Positions 54,001 to 61,890 of a DNA stretch of 64,000 bases are shown piece by piece. A program made the position numbers and the translations under genes. How positions within the stretch are numbered: position 1 is the stretch's first letter; each line of letters opens with the position of its first letter. The DNA is taken from positions 62,001 to 126,000 of the forward strand of contig NZ_JACDUR010000002.1 in assembly GCF_013761175.1 (NCBI RefSeq), written 5' to 3'. The stretch comes from Nonomuraea soli (lineage in GTDB: Bacteria; Actinomycetota; Actinomycetes; Streptosporangiales; Streptosporangiaceae). The notes under the pieces were generated by a model. That model saw only the letters and a program-made list of their open reading frames with translations. It searched no databases and was not told the DNA's origin.

Positions 54001-54155
54001 GCGCGCTTGCCCAGGGCGATCCGGAGGTGCGGGCCCTGGTGGAGGCCCTGCGCGAGGACCTCGGGGAGGACGGCTACCGCAAGGCCTTCCGGCTGGGCGC
54101 CGCCCTGACGCGGCAGGAGGCCCTGGACCGGCTGTCAGCCGAGGCGCGCCGCTAG
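51063..54155 (+). CDS. AfsR/SARP-type regulator with BTAD, NB-ARC and TPR regions (1030 aa)
   Basis: This is a large transcription activator. Residues 1-95 form the OmpR-like winged helix (RIAVLGPVEAQ, ETLIDDLWDDDPP, LVSRLRKVLG). A BTAD domain follows to about 245 (AFEEIRARLGDELGVDPSSDLR). The NTPase has Walker A GPGGAGKTRLA near residue 295 and Walker B AVLVLDNCEHV. The rest is helical repeats. GTG at 51063 is chosen by family alignment; an in-frame ATG at 51021 is possible. It diverges from a Ser/Thr kinase that may phosphorylate it. The KASIII cassette is a plausible target. Confidence 0.93.
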   Translation: MRIAVLGPVEAQADDTTPVDVSAGRLRTLLARLALAGGRPVSAETLIDDLWDDDPPGGAGAALQGLVSRLRKVLGGAGSVELVAAGYRLPIGDGDVDARRFEELAAKGRRELAAGRCGEALALLDAALALWRGRALADVPAAFARNAATKLEQERLAAAEDRFEAKLRLGRHAEMLADLGATAAEHPLRERLAELLMRALAAAGRQSEALAAFEEIRARLGDELGVDPSSDLRATHLALLRGELDRPATVGAAAHANRLPARLTSFVGRKRELGQIGRLLADSRLVTVVGPGGAGKTRLALEAADREPRRVWFVQLAGVPGSASLAEAVLGILATTYGDAESGRSEPVARLAERLDAGDAVLVLDNCEHVVEAAAELAERLLTRLPQLRILATSREPLAITGETLCHLGPLELPSDEVVDTDAVRLFLDRATSVRPEFVLDGSTTPAVVEICRRLDGMPLALELAAARLRAMRVEEIARRLDDRFRLLTSGSRTALPRQRTLLAVVEWSWDLLGEPERVLARRLSAFPGGARLEALEAVCADGCLPSSDVVDVIGSLVEKSIVQQSGDRYQMLETIRAYAAARLAEAEEETPARFSAYFLALAEEHEPLLRTGDQLRAIALFDAEHDNLAFGLRAALDTADVPAATRFVRAMLWYWGLKGMTAQFSSSITEVLRFGEALPVQVHAAFSVALGVGGELRELGDDDAAPLTQTFHPALPMFHMARLARREDQERHLTEAMRSPDLWVKASTLIALDEIRVNQGDPWSGVEDRREALRLFEAVGDRWGMVMCLMRISSEHSLRGEHLESLAAAERAVVAAAELGTEMHQLWSRLRLARARMNCGDLEGALSDLHAALRQARERGHRRTETNLWAWVSIAHRLGGDVAEAEADLDRMEALAARLPSFEGLPSDAVAGFRMCNRLVLGQAQAARALLPQVVPPLFAQAQANGLGWGAELVAWLLRLEGDPAGAATWLGVSEVVRGALAQGDPEVRALVEALREDLGEDGYRKAFRLGAALTRQEALDRLSAEARR

Positions 54156-54177
54156 GTTTCGGAACGATGTCGGAGTC

Positions 54178-54236
54178 TTGACAACGGGCGAAGCCGGGTC
54201 GCATATTTTCACCACTAACTTTATTTTCGAAGAAAG
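54178..54236 (+). promoter_or_regulatory. Promoter and candidate ROK operator before the sugar operon
   Basis: TTGACA at 54178-54183 is a consensus -35 element, with CATATT 18 bases downstream as the -10. Just after it, at 54219-54236, lies an imperfect AT-rich dyad (CTTTATTTTCGAAGAAAG, 14 of 18 symmetric positions). Binding there by the ROK protein encoded next would block transcription of the whole operon. Confidence 0.65.
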
Positions 54237-54251
54237 CCTGGTTACCCCCTG

Positions 54252-55454
54252 ATGGCAGGCACTGACCGCGGCGACCTGACCAGGACGGCGATCCTCGCTC
54301 TCCTGGGCACGCTCGGACCGCTCAGCCGTACCGACATCGCCCGCGAGCTCGACCTCAGCCCCGCCAGCGTCACCCAGCTCACCCGCGAGCTGATCGGCGC
54401 GGGCATGCTGGAGGAGCTCGACCTCAAGCCCTCGCGCGGCGGCCGTCCCGCCCAACTGCTCGGGCTGATCGGCGCGGCGGGCCGCGCCCTCGGCGTCAAG
54501 GTGACCGCCGACCACCTCGTGCTGGTCGACGTGCGCCTCGACGGCGTGGTCCTCGGCTCGTGGGAGCGCCCCTTCGACCCGGCCTCGCCGCATTCGCTCG
54601 ACGAGCTGGCCGCGGCGGTGGAGACGACGCTCGACTCGCTCAGCGACGGGCCGCCCCTGCTCGGCGTCGGCGTCGGGGTGCCCGGAGCCGTCGATGACCA
54701 GGCGGTCGGCACCGTCAACGCGCCCACGCTCGGCTGGCAGGGCATGCCGGTCGGCGAGCGGCTGCGCCGCAGGCTCAAGCTGCCCGTCCTGGTCGAGAAC
54801 GACGTCAACGCGCTGGCGGCGGCCGAGCGGCTGTACGGCAGGGGCCGTACGCACCGCGACTTCCTGGTGCTCACCATCGGGCGCGGCGTCGGCGCCGCGA
54901 TCGTCACCGACGGGCGCGTGTACCGGGGGGCGCGCGGCGGCGCGGGCGAGTTCGGGCACGTGCCGGTGGCAGAGGACGGCCCGCCCTGCGGATGCGGCTC
55001 CTACGGCTGCCTGGAGGCCTTCGTAGGCGCGTCGGGGCTGCTGTCGGCCGCCGCGGCCAAGAACCTGGGCGCGGCCGGGCCGGCGTCGGTCGACGAGCTG
55101 GGCAGGGCGGCCACCGAGGGGTCGCGCAAGGCGCTCGACGTCTTCGCCGAGGCGGGAGCGATCCTGGGCCGCGCCGCCGCCGGGCTGATCAACGTGGTCG
55201 ACCCCGAGGTGGTGGTCGTGCTCGGCGAGGGAGTGTCGCACTGGCCGTTCTGGCAGCCGGGCTTCGACCGCGCCGTGCGCGCCCAGCTCATGCCGGGCAG
55301 GCGCGACATCTCCATCGAGGTCGAGGGCTGGGACGAGACGAGCTGGGCGCAGGGCGCTGCGGCGCTGGTGCTGGCCACCCCCTTCGACGCCGCCGGGGCC
55401 GCCGGGGAGCAGGGCAGGCTGGTGCGCGCCCGGCTGATCGGGGCCCAGTCATGA
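54252..55454 (+). CDS. ROK family transcriptional repressor (400 aa)
   Basis: This sugar-responsive repressor has an N-terminal MarR-like helix-turn-helix (SRTDIARELDLSPASVTQLTREL). A ROK sugar-kinase-like domain follows, with VENDVNALAAAE and the zinc-binding Cys cluster CGCGSYGCLEA. Its stop overlaps the ATG of the first permease gene, so it heads the operon. Such proteins release DNA when they bind the transported sugar or its breakdown product, here probably an alpha-gluco-oligosaccharide. Confidence 0.93.
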   Translation: MAGTDRGDLTRTAILALLGTLGPLSRTDIARELDLSPASVTQLTRELIGAGMLEELDLKPSRGGRPAQLLGLIGAAGRALGVKVTADHLVLVDVRLDGVVLGSWERPFDPASPHSLDELAAAVETTLDSLSDGPPLLGVGVGVPGAVDDQAVGTVNAPTLGWQGMPVGERLRRRLKLPVLVENDVNALAAAERLYGRGRTHRDFLVLTIGRGVGAAIVTDGRVYRGARGGAGEFGHVPVAEDGPPCGCGSYGCLEAFVGASGLLSAAAAKNLGAAGPASVDELGRAATEGSRKALDVFAEAGAILGRAAAGLINVVDPEVVVVLGEGVSHWPFWQPGFDRAVRAQLMPGRRDISIEVEGWDETSWAQGAAALVLATPFDAAGAAGEQGRLVRARLIGAQS

Positions 55455-56392
55455 GCCTGGCCACCGAGCAGGCGCCGCCGCAGGTCAGGCGGCACGCCGC
55501 GCCGCCCCGCCGTACGGCCGGACAGCGCTGGCGGTACGCGGGCACCGTCGCGATCTTCCTGCTGCCCAGCCTGATCCCGCTCACCCTGTTCACCCTCGTC
55601 CCGATGGCCGGGTCGCTGTGGGTGAGCCTGCACGAGTGGGACCTGCTGCAGCCGATGCGGTGGGTGGGCCTGGCCAACTACGTCGAACTGCTGGGCGAGG
55701 AGGAGACCAGGGCCGCCTTCCTGCACACCCTGTACTTCATCGCCGGCTACCTGCCGCTGGTGTACGCCGGCGGGCTGGGCCTGGCCATGCTGCTCAACCG
55801 GGCGATGAAGGGCCGCAACCTCTTCCGCGCCGTCTACTTCCTGCCGGTGATCACCAGCTGGGTGGTCGTGGCGCTGATGTGGAAGTGGCTGCTCAACCCG
55901 GCCAGCGGCATCGTCAACTGGGCGCTGGGCCTGCTGGGGATCGACGGGCCCGGCTGGTGGACCGATCCGACCTGGGCGATGCCCTCGATCATCCTCGCCT
56001 CGGCGTGGAAGGACCTCGGCTTCGTCATGATCATCCTGCTGGCGGGGCTGCAGGCCATCCCGGGGGAGTACCACGAGGCGGCCCGCGTCGACGGCGCCTC
56101 GGCCTGGCAGCGTTTCCGCAGCATCACGCTGCCGCTGCTGTCGCCCTCGACGTTCTTCGTCGTGGTGATCTCGCTCATCAACGGCTTCCAGGTCTTCGAC
56201 CAGGTGCATGTCATGACCGGCGGCGGCCCGGGGGGCGCCACCCAGGTCGCGGTCGAGCAGGTCTACAAGATGACCTTCGAGTACGGCCGGGCCGGAGCGG
56301 CCTCGGCGTTGTCGTGGCTGCTGTTCGCCGTGGTGCTGCTGGTCACGCTCGTCCAGGTCCGCGGCCAGCGCAGGTGGGTGAACTATGGCTAA
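55451..56392 (+). CDS. Sugar ABC transporter permease, MalF type (313 aa)
   Basis: This six-helix membrane subunit of a CUT1 sugar importer has the coupling motif EYHEAARVDGASAWQRFRSITLPLL, where the ATPase docks. The N-terminus is Arg-rich and cytoplasmic. ATG at 55451 overlaps the ROK stop by 4 bases, and its end overlaps the next permease by 8. No ATPase gene is in the operon; actinomycetes usually supply a shared MsiK-type ATPase from elsewhere. Confidence 0.95.
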   Translation: MSLATEQAPPQVRRHAAPPRRTAGQRWRYAGTVAIFLLPSLIPLTLFTLVPMAGSLWVSLHEWDLLQPMRWVGLANYVELLGEEETRAAFLHTLYFIAGYLPLVYAGGLGLAMLLNRAMKGRNLFRAVYFLPVITSWVVVALMWKWLLNPASGIVNWALGLLGIDGPGWWTDPTWAMPSIILASAWKDLGFVMIILLAGLQAIPGEYHEAARVDGASAWQRFRSITLPLLSPSTFFVVVISLINGFQVFDQVHVMTGGGPGGATQVAVEQVYKMTFEYGRAGAASALSWLLFAVVLLVTLVQVRGQRRWVNYG

Positions 56393-57191
56393 GGCGTTGA
56401 AGTACCTGGTGGTCGTGGCGGGCGCGCTGGTGATGCTCTTCCCGTTCGCGTGGGCGGTCATCACCTCGCTGACCCCCGACGGCGCGGTGCTCGCCTCCCC
56501 GCCCGACTTCACCCCGGAGGGCGCCGGGCTCGGCGCCTACGAGCGGCTGCTGGAGGCGATGCCCTTCTGGCGGATCCTGGCCAACAGCCTCTGGATCGGC
56601 CTGGCCTCGACCGCCCTGCAGCTGATCACCAGCGCGATGGCGGCCTACGCCTTCGCCCGCCTGCCCTTCCCGGGACGGGGCGCGCTGTTCGCCGTCTACC
56701 TGGCGACGCTGATGGTGCCGCTGCAGGTGCTGATCGTGCCGCTGTTCATCGAGATGCGCACCTTCCAGCTGACCGACACCTACTTCGCCGTGCTGGCGCC
56801 GACCGTCGCCTCGGCGTTCGGGGTGTTCCTGCTGCGGCAGGCCATCCAGCAGGTGCCCAGGGAGTTCGACGAGGCCGCCGTGCTCGACGGCGCCGGCCAC
56901 CTGCGGATCTTCGCCTTCGTGGTGCTGCCGCTGATCAGGCCGGCGCTGGCCACCTTCGCCATCTTCGCCTTCATGGCCAGCTGGAACAGCTACCTGTGGC
57001 CGCTGGTGATCCTGCGCTCGCCGGAGTTCTTCACCCTGCCGCTCGGCCTGGCCGAGCTGCACGGCCGCTTCACCACCGAATGGAACGTCGTCATGGCCGG
57101 CTCGGTCGTCAGCGTCGTGCCGATCCTCATCCTCTACCTCTTCGCCCAGAAACACGTCATCGCCTCCGTCGCCCAGTCCGGCCTCAAGTAA
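56385..57191 (+). CDS. Sugar ABC transporter permease, MalG type (268 aa)
   Basis: This is the partner membrane subunit of the CUT1 importer. The coupling motif is EFDEAAVLDGAGHLRIFAFVVLPLI, and six helices are evident. Its start overlaps the end of the first permease in another frame, indicating tight cotranslation. It is followed after 12 bases by the binding-protein gene. Confidence 0.95.
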   Translation: MAKALKYLVVVAGALVMLFPFAWAVITSLTPDGAVLASPPDFTPEGAGLGAYERLLEAMPFWRILANSLWIGLASTALQLITSAMAAYAFARLPFPGRGALFAVYLATLMVPLQVLIVPLFIEMRTFQLTDTYFAVLAPTVASAFGVFLLRQAIQQVPREFDEAAVLDGAGHLRIFAFVVLPLIRPALATFAIFAFMASWNSYLWPLVILRSPEFFTLPLGLAELHGRFTTEWNVVMAGSVVSVVPILILYLFAQKHVIASVAQSGLK

Positions 57192-57203
57192 GGACCACCC
57201 CCC

Positions 57204-58457
57204 ATGAAGAAGACCATCGCGCTCCTGGCGCTCGCCGTGCTGGCCACCGCCTGCTCCCAGGGTTCCGCCACCCGCGACACCACCCCGGCCGAGGGCGGCA
57301 AGGTGACGCTGCGCTACTTCACCTTCTCCGCCGCCCCCGACCACGAGAAGGACCTCGACAAGATCGTCCAGGCTTTCGAGAAGGAGAACCCGAAGGTCGA
57401 CGTGGTCGTCGAGACCGCCCCGTACGACCAGTACTTCACCAAGCTGCAGACCAGCATCGCCGGCGGCACCGCGCCCGACACCTTCGAGCTCAACTACGAG
57501 AACTTCGTCACCTACGCCAGCGCCGGCTCGCTGCTCGACCTCGGCACGGTCGCCGGCGACACCGCGCCGACCGGCTTCGCCGAGGAGTCGCTCAACTCCT
57601 TCAAGCACGCGGGCAAGCAGTTCGCGCTGCCCGCCTCGTTCTCGACCGTCGTGCTGTTCTACAACAAGGAGCTGTTCGAGAAGGCCGGCGTGGCGCTGCC
57701 CACCGCCGACTGGACCTGGGCCGACGAGCAGGCCGCCGCCGAGAAGCTGACCGACAAGAAGGCCAAGGTCTACGGCGACTTCCAGCCTGTGCAGTTCTTC
57801 GAGTTCTACAAGGCGCTCAAGCAGGCGGGCGGGACGTTCCTGTCCGACGACGGCAAGAAGTCGACCTTCAACAGCCCGGAGGGCGTCAAAGCGGCGACCT
57901 GGCTGGTGTCGAAGGTCGGCAAGACCATGCCGACCGAGGCGGAGATCGGCGGCACCGCCGACTACGACACCAACCTGTTCAAGTCCGGCAAGCTCGCCAT
58001 GTGGCACAACGGCATCTGGCAGTTCGCGGGCCTGAAGGACGTGCCATTCGAGTGGGACGTCGTCGTCGAGCCCGGTGACGCGACCAAGGCCAGCGCGGTC
58101 TTCCACAACTCGGTGGCCGCCTCCGCCGGCACCAAGCACGGCAAGGAGGCCTACGCCTGGGCGAAGTTCCTCGCGTCGTCGAACGTCGCGGCCACCACCC
58201 GCATCGAGTCGTCGTGGGAGCTGCCGCCCGTCTCCGACCAGGCCGTGCTCGACGGCTACCTGAAGGACCCCAAGCCGGCCAACCGCCAGGCGGTCTTCGA
58301 CTCGCTCAAGTCGATCGCGCTGCCGCCGGTCATCAAGCGCCAGCAGGAGATGCAGGACGCCGTGACCCAGGAGCTCGGCAACGCCGCCGCCGGCCGCGCC
58401 ACCGTGCAGGAAGCGCTGACCGCGGCTGCGGCCAAGGTCGACGCGCTGCTCGGCTGA
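57204..58457 (+). CDS. Sugar ABC transporter substrate-binding lipoprotein (417 aa)
   Basis: This extracellular, membrane-anchored binding protein captures the sugar for import. The lipobox LATAC near residue 17 follows a typical Lys-Lys start. The MalE-type fold is indicated by PYDQYFTKLQTSIAGGTAPD and LFYNKELFEKAG. It is encoded after, not before, the two permeases, which is less usual. Ligand is probably an alpha-glucan oligosaccharide or cyclic glucan, judged from the adjacent GH31 genes. Confidence 0.95.
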   Translation: MKKTIALLALAVLATACSQGSATRDTTPAEGGKVTLRYFTFSAAPDHEKDLDKIVQAFEKENPKVDVVVETAPYDQYFTKLQTSIAGGTAPDTFELNYENFVTYASAGSLLDLGTVAGDTAPTGFAEESLNSFKHAGKQFALPASFSTVVLFYNKELFEKAGVALPTADWTWADEQAAAEKLTDKKAKVYGDFQPVQFFEFYKALKQAGGTFLSDDGKKSTFNSPEGVKAATWLVSKVGKTMPTEAEIGGTADYDTNLFKSGKLAMWHNGIWQFAGLKDVPFEWDVVVEPGDATKASAVFHNSVAASAGTKHGKEAYAWAKFLASSNVAATTRIESSWELPPVSDQAVLDGYLKDPKPANRQAVFDSLKSIALPPVIKRQQEMQDAVTQELGNAAAGRATVQEALTAAAAKVDALLG

Positions 58458-58485
58458 ACCCCCACCACTCAGGAGAACTGACTCA

Positions 58486-59679
58486 GTGATCGTAGGAAGC
58501 GACCTGGCGCGGGCGCAGCTCGTCGCGCGCAGCATCGATGTGATCAGCACGCATCAGTCGCCGTCGGGGGCCTACCCAGCCAGTCCCACCTTCTCCGCCT
58601 ATCGCGGCTACGCCTGGCTGCGTGACGGAGCGTTCATCGCCGAAGGCATGAGCCGGTCAGGGCAGGCCGACGGCGCGAGCGCCTTCCACGCCTGGTGCGC
58701 CCGCGTGATCGGCGCCCGCCACGACCAGGTGGCGGGCCTGATCGCCCGGGCCCGCGCCGGGCTCGCGGTGTCGGCGGCGGAGATGTTGCCCACCCGGTTC
58801 ACCCTCGACGGCGGCGACGGCGCCGACGAGTGGTGGGACCACCAGCTCGACGGCTACGGCACGTGGTTGTGGGCGCTGGCCGAGCACACCGCCCGGCACG
58901 GGGCCCGCGTGCCCGGCGCCGACGAGGCGGTCCGCGTCGCCGCCCGCTACCTGACCTGGTTCTGGAACCAGCCCTGCTACGACTGGTGGGAGGAGCACGT
59001 CGACCAGCGGCACGTCTCGACGCTCGGGGCCGTGCACGCGGGCCTGCGCGCCGCGGTGGACGGCGGCCTGCTCGCCCGCAAGGAGGCGGCCGCCGCCGAG
59101 CGGGCGGTCGCCGACATCGCCGCGCTGGTGGCCGAGCAGGGCGTCGCCCCCGCCGGGCACCTGCGCAAGTGGCTGCCGTCCGGGCAGGGAACGGTGGCGC
59201 TCGTCGACCCGGGCGAGGCCGTCGCGCCCCTGCACGACCTCGACACCCAGGGGCTCGGCGGCGACGCCGTCGACGCCTCGCTGCTGGCCTGCGTGGCGCC
59301 GTTCGGGCTCTACCCGGTCGACCATCCGGTGGCCGTGGCGACGGTGGCCGAGGTGGAGCGCCAGCTCGCCACCGACGGAGGCGTGCACCGTTTCCGCGCC
59401 GACACCTTCTACGGCGGCGGCCGCTGGGTGCTGCTGGCGGGCTTCCTGGGCCTCAACCACGCCGCGGCGGGACGCCGCGCCGAGGCGCTGCGCTACCTCG
59501 ACTGGATGGCCGCCCAGGCCGACGCGGCAGGTCAGCTGCCGGAGCAGGTCTCCGACGTGTTGCTCGCGCCGCCCCGGCTGCAGGAGTGGCTGCAGCGGTG
59601 GGGGCCGGTCGCGCAGCCGCTGCTGTGGTCGCACGGAATGTACTTGATGCTCGCCGACGCGCTGGAGGTCCGCGCATGA
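58486..59679 (+). CDS. GH15-like (glucoamylase-type) glycosidase (397 aa)
   Basis: This is a cytoplasmic enzyme with the (alpha/alpha)6-barrel of glucoamylases, which release glucose from the ends of alpha-glucans. Markers are GYAWLRDGAFIAEG at the start, the catalytic acid Glu in DWWEEH, and the C-terminal catalytic base in AGQLPEQV. It lacks the N-terminal beta domain seen in longer bacterial forms. GTG at 58486 is preceded by AGGAG. Its stop overlaps the next GH31 ATG. It may finish breakdown of imported oligosaccharides to glucose. Confidence 0.9.
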   Translation: MIVGSDLARAQLVARSIDVISTHQSPSGAYPASPTFSAYRGYAWLRDGAFIAEGMSRSGQADGASAFHAWCARVIGARHDQVAGLIARARAGLAVSAAEMLPTRFTLDGGDGADEWWDHQLDGYGTWLWALAEHTARHGARVPGADEAVRVAARYLTWFWNQPCYDWWEEHVDQRHVSTLGAVHAGLRAAVDGGLLARKEAAAAERAVADIAALVAEQGVAPAGHLRKWLPSGQGTVALVDPGEAVAPLHDLDTQGLGGDAVDASLLACVAPFGLYPVDHPVAVATVAEVERQLATDGGVHRFRADTFYGGGRWVLLAGFLGLNHAAAGRRAEALRYLDWMAAQADAAGQLPEQVSDVLLAPPRLQEWLQRWGPVAQPLLWSHGMYLMLADALEVRA

Positions 59680-61871
59680 TCACCCATCGACCGTACGGCT
59701 CGGGCCACCCGTACGCCGACACCCAGGACCAGCGCCTGCCCGTCACCCCCCTCGACGGGCAGCCGGTGGAGCTGCGGGTGCGCGCCGCCGCGTCGGTGCG
59801 CGAGATCGTCTGCCAGTGGCGCGTCGACGGGCGCGACGAGACCGAGCTCCGGCTGACCAGGGCGGGTTCCGCGCAGGACGGCGCGGAGGAAGGGCAGCTC
59901 GACGGCGGGCATCTGGCCGCCGCGCAGGCCAGGGCCGCGCGGGCCGCCTCCGGTTCGTGGAGCGTCACCACCCCTCCCCTGGCAGGCGGTCACCGTTACA
60001 GCTACCGCTTCGTCGCCACCACCGAGACCGGCGCAGGCCGTACCAGCCGGTGGTTCGACGTCACCGCGGCGAGCTGGCACGACGGCGGCGGCAAGCTCAC
60101 CGCGCGCGGCGCCGACCGCATCGTGCCGGGCAGCGCACGCTGGCTGGCCGACGGCGACGGCGTGCTGCGCGGCCGGTTCGAGATCGCCCTGGCCCCCGGC
60201 GAGCACGTCGTCGGCTTCGGCGAGCGCTTCGACAGCGTCGACCAGCGCGGCCGTTCGCTCGACTCGGTCGTCTTCGAGCAGTACAAGGCCCAGGGCGCCC
60301 ACGGCCGCACCTACCTGCCGATGCCGTTCGCGATCGTCGTCGGCGGCGGGCGCAGCTGGGGCTTCCACGTGGCCACCTCCCGCAGGACCTGGTACGACGT
60401 GGGCGACACCCTCACCGTCGAGGCCGAGGGCGACGAGCTCAACGTCACCTTCTACGAGGGCAGCCCCGCGCGGATCCTCGACGCCTTCCTCGACGACGTC
60501 GGCCGCCCCGCCGAGCTGCCCGACTGGGTGTTCGGCCTGTGGGCCAGCGGCAACGAGTGGAACACCCAGGCTCGCGTCATGGCCGAGATGGACGCCCACC
60601 GCGAGCACGACGTGCCGGTCGGGGCGCTGGTCATCGAGGCGTGGAGCGACGAGAGCACCTTCACCGCCTTCCGTGGCGCGCAGTACGAGCCGGGGGAGGA
60701 GCCCCACACCCTGGCCGACTACACCTTCCCGGCGGACGGGCCGTGGCCCGACCCCAAGGGCATGGTCGACGAGCTGCACGAGCGCGGCATCAAGGTGCTG
60801 CTGTGGCAGATCCCGCTGCAGAAGACGCGCCCCCACCCCACGCATCAGGCCGCCGTCGACGCCCGGCAGCTCGTCGAACGGGGGTACGGCGTCAGGGAGG
60901 CCGACGGCCGGCCCTACCGCAACCGGGGCTGGTGGTTCCCGCTGGCGCTCATGCCCGACCTGTCGAGCCCGAGCGTGCGCGCGTGGTGGACGGCCAAGCG
61001 CCGCTACCTCGTCGACGAGGTCGGCGTCGACGGGTTCAAGACCGACGGCGGCGAGCACGCCTGGGGCCACGACCTGCGCTACGCCGACGGCCGGCGGGGA
61101 GCCGACGGCAACAACCTGTTCCCCGTGCACTACGCCCGCGCCTTCGGCGACCTGCTGCGCGAGTCGGGCAAGGCGCCGGTGACCTTCAGCAGGGCCGGGT
61201 TCGCCGGGTCGCAGCCGCACGGCGCGTTCTGGGCCGGTGACGAGGACTCCACCTGGGAGGCCTTCCGCTCCTCGATCAGGGCCGGCATCACCGCAGGCGC
61301 CTGCGGCATCGTCTACTGGGGCTGGGACCTGGCCGGCTTCTCCGGCCCGGTGCCCGGCGCCGAGCTGTACCTGCGGGCCGCCGGCACCAGCGTGTTCATG
61401 CCGATCATGCAGTACCACTCGGAGTTCAACCACCACCGCACGCCCAGGCGTGACCGCACCCCGTGGAACATCGCCGGGCAGAGCGGCGACGAGCGCGTCA
61501 TCCCGATGTTCCGCGCCTTCGCCAAGCTGCGCGAGCGGCTGGTGCCGTACCTGGCGGGCGAGGCGGCCAAGGCCGTGCGCGGCGGCGCGCCCCTGATGCG
61601 CGCCCTGTTCTTCGACCACCCGGGCGACGAGGCCGCCTGGGCCTACCCGCTGCAGTACAAGCTCGGCGACGCGCTGCTCGTCGTGCCCGTCACCGAACCC
61701 GATGTCGACCAGGTCGAGGCCTACCTGCCCGAGGGCGAGTGGGTGGACGTCTGGACCGGCGAGACCCATTCCGGCGGGCGATCCCTGACGCTCGCCGCGC
61801 CCCTGGACCGGCCGCCGGTGCTCTGCCTGGCCGAGCGCTGGCCCGAGCTGTCACCCGTCTTCCGCGCCTGA
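59676..61871 (+). CDS. Cytoplasmic GH31 alpha-glucosidase or cycloalternan-degrading-like enzyme (731 aa)
   Basis: The catalytic nucleophile is Asp near residue 455 in VDGFKTDGGEHAWG, and the acid/base is Asp near 518 in FWAGDEDSTW. No signal peptide is present. Several blocks (GFGERFDSVDQRG, ASGNEWNTQA, MQYHSEFN) are shared with the secreted GH31 that follows, so the two are paralogues. If that enzyme makes a cyclic glucan, this one would open or hydrolyse it inside. A general alpha-glucosidase is the alternative. Confidence 0.92.
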   Translation: MITHRPYGSGHPYADTQDQRLPVTPLDGQPVELRVRAAASVREIVCQWRVDGRDETELRLTRAGSAQDGAEEGQLDGGHLAAAQARAARAASGSWSVTTPPLAGGHRYSYRFVATTETGAGRTSRWFDVTAASWHDGGGKLTARGADRIVPGSARWLADGDGVLRGRFEIALAPGEHVVGFGERFDSVDQRGRSLDSVVFEQYKAQGAHGRTYLPMPFAIVVGGGRSWGFHVATSRRTWYDVGDTLTVEAEGDELNVTFYEGSPARILDAFLDDVGRPAELPDWVFGLWASGNEWNTQARVMAEMDAHREHDVPVGALVIEAWSDESTFTAFRGAQYEPGEEPHTLADYTFPADGPWPDPKGMVDELHERGIKVLLWQIPLQKTRPHPTHQAAVDARQLVERGYGVREADGRPYRNRGWWFPLALMPDLSSPSVRAWWTAKRRYLVDEVGVDGFKTDGGEHAWGHDLRYADGRRGADGNNLFPVHYARAFGDLLRESGKAPVTFSRAGFAGSQPHGAFWAGDEDSTWEAFRSSIRAGITAGACGIVYWGWDLAGFSGPVPGAELYLRAAGTSVFMPIMQYHSEFNHHRTPRRDRTPWNIAGQSGDERVIPMFRAFAKLRERLVPYLAGEAAKAVRGGAPLMRALFFDHPGDEAAWAYPLQYKLGDALLVVPVTEPDVDQVEAYLPEGEWVDVWTGETHSGGRSLTLAAPLDRPPVLCLAERWPELSPVFRA

Positions 61872-61890
61872 ACGAGGAGCACCCCCAACG

